Shown: piece by piece, positions 1 through 6,569 of the stretch
How the letters are laid out: every line of letters starts with the position of its first letter
How positions within the stretch are numbered: the stretch's first letter is position 1
NCBI GenBank assembly: GCA_964629965.1
Contig: CAZVRZ010000012.1
Span: forward strand, 1-57,849
Direction: 5' to 3'
DNA: 57,849 nucleotides
Source: CAZVRZ01 sp964629965
Lineage (GTDB): Bacteria; Chloroflexota; Anaerolineae; Anaerolineales; UBA4823
Notes under the pieces: generated by a model
Database searches by the model: none
What the model was told of the DNA's origin: nothing
What the model saw: the letters and a program-made list of their open reading frames with translations, nothing else
Translations under genes and position numbers: made by a program

Positions 1-60
1 GGCAGACCTGGCATATGGACTTCTCGTGAATTTAAATAATATTCTTCTTTATCAGGTCAA

Positions 61-1440
61 TCATTTGCTTATTGGAGAGAAAACTGTGTAAATAGCCTGG
101 TAACTTTGACATCTTGCACTAATGTTGTTATCGAATGTACCGCCGATGGCATAAATATAGGAACCCAGCGATACCATTCCCATCCCAGTCCACGAGTTGA
201 TATATGGGCGTTCAATTACCTGCCAATTACCTGATGTTGATAAGAATTCATATGACTCCAATGGCGCATCGGCTCCTTGACCGCCTAAGACATATAGAAT
301 GTCAGCCACATCGGTTGTACCCATGTTGTATCTTGCATCTGCCAAGGGAGATTCTTGCCTCCATGACGGAATATTGCTAGCTGCGTAATCTGGCAAGAAC
401 ACATCATTATTTACCAGGGCGTTTTGACCATCATAACCACCTAAAAGATGGACTCTATCTCTTACTACTAAGGCTCCCATCAATCCGCGAGCCTTGTCCA
501 TGGGATAATGCTCAATCCATAAATTTCTGCTTGGATCATATTCAAACACATAATTGACATATGAGTTTCCATCCCAACCTCCAAATATGAATATATGCCC
601 CTCGTAGGCTGCCAAAGCATAGGAGCTTAAATTCTTGGGTAAAGGAGCGAGGTTACTCCATTGATCACTTTGCGGTTCGTATACTTCAAATGTATTGACA
701 ATGTGATTATCACTTGTCCTTCCACCAGGTATGTAAATTACTCCGCCAATTACGGCAGCCTGTATATCAGTTACAGGAAGTGGTTTTTGTGATAGTTGAA
801 TCCATTCATTTGTTTCGGGATTGAAGCGCTCGTTTGCCCCTGTAATTCCTTGAGGTGATAAACCACCGATTGCATAGATTTGATTTTCGTAAGTCACCAC
901 AGCTAATCCTGTACGGGCGGTAGGCATATCGGCGAGTTTTGACCAGCGAGAATTTTCATTTGCTAACCCCGTATTTGTCTGTTTTTCTTCAATCCAGATA
1001 GGCAATAATATCGAGATCAACGCTAATATACTTATTGCAATCGCAAACAGGGGTATCCTTCGAATAATTGATGTCTTGATTGAAAAGGATTTGGGCTTAT
1101 TCAGTGTGCTGATACTATCAAGTGATTGGTCTTCCAACTTCGTATCTGGTTGGCTTGTTATTTCCTTTTGGATATCTAAAGATAGGTTTGGGATTTCAGC
1201 GGCAAGATTTGTCAGCGGGCTATTCTTAGATACAATCAACCCCATCTGAATAGCATACATGGCCGCCTCGGTCCTGGAAACAACCCCTGTCTTACTGAAA
1301 ATATTTCGTAAATGTACTTTGACTGTGTTAGGGCTGATCACCAGTTTTTGCGCAATTTCTTTATTACTTGCGCCCGTGGCCACCAGGCGTAAGATCTCAA
1401 GTTCTCGCTCACTGAGCAAATTGGTATCCATGTTTGACAT
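61..1440 (-). CDS. Membrane-tethered LuxR-type regulator with C-terminal Kelch repeats
   Basis: The 459-residue protein begins with a LuxR-type helix-turn-helix (about residues 7-70; LSERELEILRLVATGASNKE then the recognition helix NTVKVHLRNIF). A low-complexity linker follows, then one hydrophobic segment at about 129-150. Four to six Kelch motifs fill 160-459, with repeated GG dyads followed by spaced Tyr/Trp (YAIGGLSP, FIFGGWDG, HLLGGYDG, YVLGGQGA, YAIGGTFD). The likely topology is DNA-binding domain inside and beta-propeller outside, so it would be a one-component transmembrane sensor-regulator. No receiver or enzyme domain is present. The ligand cannot be told. A promoter on the minus strand puts the transcription start within a few bases of the first ATG and no Shine-Dalgarno is visible, so it may be translated from a leaderless mRNA; Met4 is an alternative start. 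It is divergent from the sugar-phosphate transferase, which it could regulate (inference). Confidence 0.88.
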   Translation of the reverse strand: MSNMDTNLLSERELEILRLVATGASNKEIAQKLVISPNTVKVHLRNIFSKTGVVSRTEAAMYAIQMGLIVSKNSPLTNLAAEIPNLSLDIQKEITSQPDTKLEDQSLDSISTLNKPKSFSIKTSIIRRIPLFAIAISILALISILLPIWIEEKQTNTGLANENSRWSKLADMPTARTGLAVVTYENQIYAIGGLSPQGITGANERFNPETNEWIQLSQKPLPVTDIQAAVIGGVIYIPGGRTSDNHIVNTFEVYEPQSDQWSNLAPLPKNLSSYALAAYEGHIFIFGGWDGNSYVNYVFEYDPSRNLWIEHYPMDKARGLMGALVVRDRVHLLGGYDGQNALVNNDVFLPDYAASNIPSWRQESPLADARYNMGTTDVADILYVLGGQGADAPLESYEFLSTSGNWQVIERPYINSWTGMGMVSLGSYIYAIGGTFDNNISARCQSYQAIYTVFSPISK

Positions 1441-1448
1441 ACGGCGTT

Positions 1449-1476
1449 ATTATAACATCCGTGTTTTTCATGTCGA
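1449..1476 (-). promoter_or_regulatory. Sigma70-type promoter of the LuxR-Kelch gene
   Basis: On the minus strand TCGACA (1476-1471) and TATAAT (1454-1449) are separated by 16 bases. Transcription would start near 1442, almost at the ATG at 1440, giving a leaderless or nearly leaderless message. Confidence 0.55.
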
Positions 1477-1549
1477 GATCGCGGTAGAATAACTATTGTG
1501 GGCCTCACCAGGCCGCCAAGACTCCGTAGATTAACTTGAGTAAAACAAC

Positions 1550-2953
1550 ATGTTGAAACGAAGCGCAAATCAAATTTTATTATCATTTTTATTGGATGTA
1601 GTGTGTGTGTTCGCATCGATTGCGCTATCGAGTTGGATGCGATTGTTTCTACCTGTAGGTATCCCATTAATAGTTTTACCATGGGTTGGATTTGTTGTCT
1701 GTGCAGCTTTATGTGTTTACCCGATTGTGTTCATATCTATTTCCCTGTATGCTCCTGAACGTAACTTCCAGGGCTTTGATGAATACCAATTACTGTTAGC
1801 GGCTAATTTGTTGGCTGGATTGGCTCTTTCTGGTTTGATCTATTATACAGAGCGAGGCGTTTCACGTCTATTTTTGGTATACGTATGGATGACTAACCTT
1901 ATTCTGACATTTACATGGCGTTTTGTTCAACAGTGGATTGCTAATAGGAGACATAAAATAAAGGGTATCACCACAAAAGTATTAATAGTTGGCGGGGGAA
2001 AGAATGTTGAAAGTGTGATAGAAAAACTAAAAATGCTTTCAAACGAATCCTTTGATATTGTGGGATACCTAACAGATGACACATCGGCGGTGATAAACAA
2101 TGATCAGGTTCCATTTTTAGGTGCTCTACATCTTGTTTCTCAAATTGTGCAATCACATCAGGTTGATGAAGTATTGATCGCTTTGCCGGCAGAAAATCAT
2201 AAAGAAGTGCAGGAATTGGTTACTTGTTTGTTTGATAAGCCTTGTAATATTTGGATGGTTCCGGATGTGGTGAACCTCTTGATTTATGGTTCAGAGGTGC
2301 GAAGCCTGAGAGGCATTCCAATGATCAGTATCAAAGTGCCTACACTGACCGGCTATCAACGAGTTGTTAAACGGAGTTTTGATATTGTGATCGGAAGTAT
2401 ATGGCTTCTTTTGGCGTTGCCATTGATGGCTTTAATTGCACTGGCGGTCAAGCTGGATTCCAGGGGAACGGTGATCTTTCGCCAGAAAAGAGTCGGAGAG
2501 AATGGTCGCTTATTTGAGATGTACAAATTTCGTACGATGGTTGCGAATGCTGAAGAGTTATTGAGCAATATCTCTTGTTCTAATGAGCAGGGGCAATTGA
2601 TCCACAAGCTGCCGAATGATCCCAGGGTGACCCGAGTGGGGAAAATTCTCCGGCGCTCGAGCCTGGATGAGCTTCCACAGTTGTTCAACATTCTTAAAGG
2701 CGAGATGAGTCTGGTGGGCCCTCGCCCTGAATTGCCTGCTTTGGTTGCAAAGTATGAATCCTGGCAGCAGAAGAGATTTGCCGTTCCGCAAGGATTGACT
2801 GGTTGGTGGCAGGTGAACGGTAGAAGCGATCGCCCTATGCACTTAAATACCGATTATGATTTGTACTATATTCAGAATTATTCCTTGCTCCTGGATATTC
2901 AGATACTCTTTCGATCGATTGGGGTTGTTATCAATGGACGTGGAGCATTTTAG
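1550..2953 (+). CDS. Exopolysaccharide biosynthesis polyprenyl glycosylphosphotransferase
   Basis: The 467-residue integral membrane enzyme would transfer a sugar 1-phosphate from a nucleotide sugar to undecaprenyl phosphate, the first step of a polysaccharide repeat unit. Four hydrophobic segments lie in residues 8-125. A nucleotide-fold domain follows (about 140-255; VLIVGGGKN). The catalytic sugar-transferase domain starts at KRSFD (residue 274) with a re-entrant hydrophobic helix, then FRQKRVGENG, MYKFRTM, DELPQLFNILKGEMSLVGPRPE, and a C-terminal GLTGWWQVNGR. The length is normal for the WcaJ/WbaP-like family. The sugar cannot be told. The GC content is lower than in the following sensor genes. 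No strong ribosome binding site is visible; a small hairpin (GGCCT-CACC-AGGCC, 1501-1514) lies in the leader. No glycosyltransferases flank it here, so it appears to be an isolated priming enzyme. Confidence 0.92.
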   Translation: MLKRSANQILLSFLLDVVCVFASIALSSWMRLFLPVGIPLIVLPWVGFVVCAALCVYPIVFISISLYAPERNFQGFDEYQLLLAANLLAGLALSGLIYYTERGVSRLFLVYVWMTNLILTFTWRFVQQWIANRRHKIKGITTKVLIVGGGKNVESVIEKLKMLSNESFDIVGYLTDDTSAVINNDQVPFLGALHLVSQIVQSHQVDEVLIALPAENHKEVQELVTCLFDKPCNIWMVPDVVNLLIYGSEVRSLRGIPMISIKVPTLTGYQRVVKRSFDIVIGSIWLLLALPLMALIALAVKLDSRGTVIFRQKRVGENGRLFEMYKFRTMVANAEELLSNISCSNEQGQLIHKLPNDPRVTRVGKILRRSSLDELPQLFNILKGEMSLVGPRPELPALVAKYESWQQKRFAVPQGLTGWWQVNGRSDRPMHLNTDYDLYYIQNYSLLLDIQILFRSIGVVINGRGAF

Positions 2954-2958
2954 TATCC

Positions 2959-2987
2959 TTGACATCTTTTTATCGGCTGGCTATAAT
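2959..2987 (+). promoter_or_regulatory. Consensus sigma70 promoter of tRNA-Gly
   Basis: TTGACA (2959-2964), a 17-base spacer and TATAAT (2982-2987) match the housekeeping consensus perfectly. The start would fall near 2994, just before the tRNA at 3002. Confidence 0.9.
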
Positions 2988-3001
2988 CTACTCATGTTCT
3001 T

Positions 3002-3073
3002 GCGGGTGTTGCCAAGTGGTAAGGCAGTAGCTTCCCAAGCTACCATTCGTGGGTTCGAGTCCCATCACCCGCT
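3002..3073 (+). tRNA. tRNA-Gly (anticodon CCC)
   Basis: The cloverleaf is complete. Acceptor arms GCGGGTG and CACCCGC pair, the D stem is GCC/GGC, and the anticodon stem is GTAGC/GCTAC with loop TTCCCAA, giving anticodon CCC at 3034-3036. A five-base variable loop and T arm GTGGG-TTCGAGT-CCCAT follow. The discriminator is T and CCA is not encoded. It is a single-gene transcription unit between its own promoter and terminator. Confidence 0.95.
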
Positions 3074-3079
3074 TATCAG

Positions 3080-3103
3080 ACCCGCGTTCCGCGCGGGTTT
3101 TTT
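3080..3103 (+). terminator. Rho-independent terminator after tRNA-Gly
   Basis: The stem ACCCGCG/CGCGGGT with a five-base loop is followed at once by a run of six T (3098-3103), seven bases after the tRNA end. Confidence 0.88.
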
Positions 3104-3205
3104 ATTGCGTGTGGTTTACGAAATAATTGCAAATTGTTATAAACTTGCAACATTTATTTTGGAATTTTTACCCCCTTCGATGTTAAAATAGGGGTAAGGT
3201 GGAAT

Positions 3206-3595
3206 ATGTCAGAAAATCCTGTAATTCTTTATGTTGAAGATGATCCGAATAATCGGATGTTAGTGAGGCGAGTCTTGTTGGTTGAAGATTTTGATGTAGC
3301 AGAAGCTTCATCAGCAGCAGAAGCCTTGGATGTATTAAAAACTTTACGTCCAGATTTAATTTTAATGGACATCAATATGCCAGATGTTGATGGCTATACC
3401 TTGACCGCCCGCATCAAAGCCATTCCTCATCTGGCAGGTATCCCTGTCATCGCTCTCACTGCCAACGTCATGCGCGGCGATCGCGAGCGAACCCTGGAGG
3501 CCGGTTGCGATGGTTACATTCAAAAACCAATCGACGTCGATCTCCTTCCTGAGCAGATCCGGCACTATCTGAAGGAGGTCGGCCATGCAGCCTAA
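3206..3595 (+). CDS. Single-domain response regulator (CheY-like receiver)
   Basis: The 129 residues form one receiver domain with no output. The acidic pair is Glu11-Asp12-Asp13, the phosphoacceptor Asp55 lies in LILMDINMP, and the switch residues are Thr85 (ALTAN) and Lys107 (QKPID). It resembles the small receivers often paired with hybrid kinases (DivK-like). The ATG is preceded by AAGGTGGA at proper spacing. It is the first gene of the long sensor cluster and its stop overlaps the next start. The first half is AT-rich like the upstream genes while the second half is GC-rich like the cluster. A promoter upstream is not clear; TTGGAA and TAAAAT at 3159 and 3184 have a 19-base gap. Its partner is probably the large hybrid kinase at 28817 (inference). 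Confidence 0.92.
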   Translation: MSENPVILYVEDDPNNRMLVRRVLLVEDFDVAEASSAAEALDVLKTLRPDLILMDINMPDVDGYTLTARIKAIPHLAGIPVIALTANVMRGDRERTLEAGCDGYIQKPIDVDLLPEQIRHYLKEVGHAA

Positions 3596-4016
3596 TCCCG
3601 CCATGAACAACGCTTTGCCCAAAGACATTACCGTGCTTGTCGTCGAAGACAACGTCGCCAATTTTGTTCTCATCGCCCGTATGCTTGGCTATATGGGCAT
3701 CCATTGCGAATGGAAGACCTCTGGCTATGAAGTCGTCGAATACGCCGACACCTTGCCCAGGTTAGACCTCATCTTGATGGATATCCGCCTGCCCTACGAA
3801 GATGGATATGGCGCCTTGAAAAAGATCAGAGCTTCACCTGCCCTCAAAGATACCCTCGTCATTGCCGTCACCGCAGAAGCTAGCCTGGAACAAATCAAAA
3901 AAGCCAAGGAGGCCGGTTTCAATGGCTTCCTCGGAAAACCTCTGGATATGGACCGCTTTCCGGAACAAATCCGCCGCATTTTGGCGGGCGAATCGGTTTG
4001 GGAGATGAGTGGCTGA
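3585..4016 (+). CDS. Single-domain response regulator (second CheY-like receiver)
   Basis: This 143-residue receiver domain has phosphoacceptor Asp66 (LILMDIRLP), acidic Glu21-Asp22, Thr96 (AVTAE) and Lys118 (GKPLD). No output domain follows. It overlaps the preceding receiver by 11 bases and has AAGGAGG eight bases before the ATG, so the two are translationally coupled. Two tandem stand-alone receivers at the head of a receptor cluster suggest phosphate sharing or a phosphate sink, but this is inference. About 70 bases without a gene follow. Confidence 0.92.
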   Translation: MQPNPAMNNALPKDITVLVVEDNVANFVLIARMLGYMGIHCEWKTSGYEVVEYADTLPRLDLILMDIRLPYEDGYGALKKIRASPALKDTLVIAVTAEASLEQIKKAKEAGFNGFLGKPLDMDRFPEQIRRILAGESVWEMSG

Positions 4017-4089
4017 TCCCCGCCGCGTAGCCCAAGCCTAAGTCCTTACCCGGACGGCGCATCTTTGCCAGCCGGTTCCTTGTACCGCA

Positions 4090-6564
4090 GTGGTTGGTGG
4101 TATGTCCGTACAAAACTCGTCGCATAAAGATGTTACTGATCCACAAGTAAACCCCGCTGTACCCGCTGTACCCAGCGCAAGCGACTCCAGCTTAGCGCAG
4201 CCAGGCAACGAGCCAGGGGCTGGTGGTCGTACTGCTAACCTTGCCTCTGGATCTGCCCTGGAGGCCCTCGTTCCCCTTCTCGGCGATGTTCTCGTCGAGC
4301 GTGGTTTAATTTCTACTCCAGATTTGCAGCAGGCCTTGGCCTATCAAAAGCAAGCCAAGGCCCAGGGCCGACCCTTGTTGTTGGGGCAGGCCCTTGTTGA
4401 GCTTTCCTTCATCGATCGCAGTACCCTCGATGATGCCATTGCGGAACAGTTAACCAAATTTCAGCAAGCCTTGCAAGATGCCAACCGTCGTTTGGAAGCA
4501 GGCGTCCAAGCTCGCACGCAGGATTTGCAAGATCGTTTGCTACAAATTCGTACTGCCGCCGAGGTTACCCAACTCGCCATATCATCAGCCAACCTGCAGG
4601 CCCTCTACCAGCGTACCGTAGAGCTGATCGTCGAACGTTTCAACTATTATAGCGCCGCCATTTTTATCAAGCCGGAGGGGGCGGGCGATATACTTGACCT
4701 GGCCGCCGCCGCAGGCCCAATGAGCCAGAAACTAATCCAGCGCGGCTTATCTATTCAGATCGGCTCTCAATCCATGATCGGTTGGACTGCTGCCTATAAC
4801 CAGGCGCGCATTGCTGATGATATCCGTCAAGAAGCGTTCTTTCAGCCGGACGATCTGCTTACTGGTATTCTATCTGAAGCCAGTATTCCTATTGCTGCAT
4901 CTGGAAAAACCATAGGTGTATTGGATGTTCAAGCCAACCAGGTTGCTTCCTTTGACCCTGATGCAGTTGCTGTATTGCAAACCATATCCAATCATATTGC
5001 CGCCGTTGTTCAAAATTTCCACTTATTGGATACTGCCCAGCGCAACTTGAGGGAGACTACTGCTCTATATCACGCCAGTCAGAAGATGGGACGTGTTACT
5101 ACCACAGATCAGGTATTTACATCTTTGGCAGAAATACTGAGTGAAATGAGCGCAGGCTCCACGGGCATGGAGCAGCCTGGAGTCAAAAGTATTCTATGGC
5201 AGCGGATCGGACGGGCTATGCATGTGCACTCCATGCAAAACATAACCCCCGCTGTACCCAGCGCCACCCCCGTAGAGACGCAAAATTTTGCGTCTCCCAC
5301 CGCTCCTGCTGTAGTGAACACAGAACCAATGGCATTGGTGGACGCTGCTTTTCCAGAAGGCATTGATTTATTGTCGCTAGATCTGCTCGCCGGAGAAACA
5401 GCGGGGGATGCGGTTCCAACCTTACCGGCTTCTCTTTTAGCAGCCTGCCGCTTTGGTTCTCACTGGGTCGCTCTGATCCCTATGCGCGCCAATACCCGCT
5501 TAGCTGGATTGCTGGTCATAGGCACAGAATCTCCTTTGGATGATGACCAAGGTTTACCAACCTACACCAGCCTGGCCAAATTGACCTCCACTGCTCTCGA
5601 GAAAGTATCTGCCAATGTCACTATGGAGAAACGCCTGGGGCTTTTGCAGGCTCTGAACACCATCAGCCAGGCGGTTTCATTGCGGCGATCGGATGCGCCG
5701 GGTTCTGATCTGGATGAGATGTATCGTATGATCCACCATCAGGTTACCCTGATCATGGGCGAAATCAGCTTTACCATTGCCTTATACGATCCAATGAGTA
5801 ACTATATCCAGATTTCCTACATGGTTGATTACCAATCCGATTCTGTCGTGGACACTGCCCAACCCAACGACGCTGTACCCAGCCGCGTTATACCCAAGAG
5901 CACCAGCAGCGTAGTCGAGCCGTTCCCGCTTGGACAAGGCCTGACCAGTGTTTTAATCAATACGCGCAAGCCTTTATTATTAAATTATGATACAGAGAAT
6001 CGGGCCAAGGCCTTGGGCGCCAAAATCATTGGCAAACCTGCCAAATCCTGGTTGGGAGTGCCCTTGTTGGTTGGTGGCGAGGTCATTGGTGCCATTATTG
6101 TGCAAGACAGCGAGCAGGATGGCCGTTTTGATGAAGATGATCAGCGCCTGTTAGAAACCCTGGCTTCACAGGTTGCTGTAGCTATCCGGAATGCTCGTTT
6201 GCTTGAGAGCACCCGCTGGCAGGCTGAACGTGAGCGCCGGTTGCGTGAAATTACGGGTCGTATCCGCTCCGCCATTGACATGCAGGCCATTATGGAAATA
6301 ACTGCTCAGGAATTACAGAAAACATTTAATGCTCACCGTGCCAGCGTCGAAGTTGATCCGGCGGCTCCCTCGGGGCGCTTCGTAACCACCTCCGTAGAGA
6401 CGCTTGGTCCGAGCACGGCGCCGCCGAGTACAGCGCAGGCGGTGTACTCAGCGCAGGCGCCGAACCCAGTGCCCTCAGCCGGATCCGAATTGGTCCCCGC
6501 TGTACCCAGCGGCGATGCCATGCCCGATGCCGACACCTCAACCGCTGAACCTTCAGGGACATAA
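4090..6564 (+). CDS. Soluble multi-GAF protein with N-terminal MshEN/GspE-N-like domain
   Basis: The 824-residue protein has no membrane segment. After a repeat-derived Pro/Ala/Ser tail (20-55) comes a helical domain with two copies of the pattern LGxxLVxxxxxxxxxLxxAxxxQ (about 63-121), resembling the GspE/MshE N-terminal c-di-GMP-binding family, but with Leu where the basic residue before LG is expected. A short coiled coil (about 125-155) leads to GAF domains at about 165-315, 330-510 and 520-700. A partial GAF-like segment (715-765) and a repeat-rich tail follow. There is no kinase, cyclase or DNA-binding output. Hairpin repeats are inserted inside the second and third GAF loops and in both tails. 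The start is GTG; an ATG four codons later is equally possible. Confidence 0.85.
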   Translation: MVGGMSVQNSSHKDVTDPQVNPAVPAVPSASDSSLAQPGNEPGAGGRTANLASGSALEALVPLLGDVLVERGLISTPDLQQALAYQKQAKAQGRPLLLGQALVELSFIDRSTLDDAIAEQLTKFQQALQDANRRLEAGVQARTQDLQDRLLQIRTAAEVTQLAISSANLQALYQRTVELIVERFNYYSAAIFIKPEGAGDILDLAAAAGPMSQKLIQRGLSIQIGSQSMIGWTAAYNQARIADDIRQEAFFQPDDLLTGILSEASIPIAASGKTIGVLDVQANQVASFDPDAVAVLQTISNHIAAVVQNFHLLDTAQRNLRETTALYHASQKMGRVTTTDQVFTSLAEILSEMSAGSTGMEQPGVKSILWQRIGRAMHVHSMQNITPAVPSATPVETQNFASPTAPAVVNTEPMALVDAAFPEGIDLLSLDLLAGETAGDAVPTLPASLLAACRFGSHWVALIPMRANTRLAGLLVIGTESPLDDDQGLPTYTSLAKLTSTALEKVSANVTMEKRLGLLQALNTISQAVSLRRSDAPGSDLDEMYRMIHHQVTLIMGEISFTIALYDPMSNYIQISYMVDYQSDSVVDTAQPNDAVPSRVIPKSTSSVVEPFPLGQGLTSVLINTRKPLLLNYDTENRAKALGAKIIGKPAKSWLGVPLLVGGEVIGAIIVQDSEQDGRFDEDDQRLLETLASQVAVAIRNARLLESTRWQAERERRLREITGRIRSAIDMQAIMEITAQELQKTFNAHRASVEVDPAAPSGRFVTTSVETLGPSTAPPSTAQAVYSAQAPNPVPSAGSELVPAVPSGDAMPDADTSTAEPSGT
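4154..4178. repeat. Core hairpin repeats, N-terminal tail of the MshEN-GAF protein
   Basis: One incomplete and one complete GCTG-TACC-CAGC unit lie head to tail, read as Ala-Val-Pro. Confidence 0.7.
5251..5296. repeat. Core hairpin followed by complete VET module
   Basis: GCTGTACCCAGC is followed by an uninterrupted palindrome, GAGACGC-AAAATTTT-GCGTCTC (5275-5296). The module is read VETQNFASP. It lies in a loop of the second GAF domain. An identical palindrome occurs at 34930-34951. Confidence 0.9.
5872..5883. repeat. Single core hairpin in the third GAF domain
   Basis: GCTGTACCCAGC is read AVPS within a GAF surface loop. Confidence 0.75.
6394..6512. repeat. Repeat array, C-terminal tail of the MshEN-GAF protein
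   Basis: A VET module start (GTAGAGACGC) is followed by several core units in both orientations and ends with the fully paired CCGCTG-TACC-CAGCGG (6497-6512). The tail is read as Pro/Ser/Ala-rich text. Confidence 0.85.
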
Positions 6565-6569
6565 CTTGA

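Noticed and set aside
2856..3191. An open frame running through the tRNA-Gly gene
   Set aside because: It covers the tRNA promoter, the tRNA and its terminator, so it is not a protein gene.
5275..5296. Palindromes of the VET module considered as transcription terminators
   Set aside because: They lie in the middle of long coding regions with the A/T run inside the loop and not after the stem.
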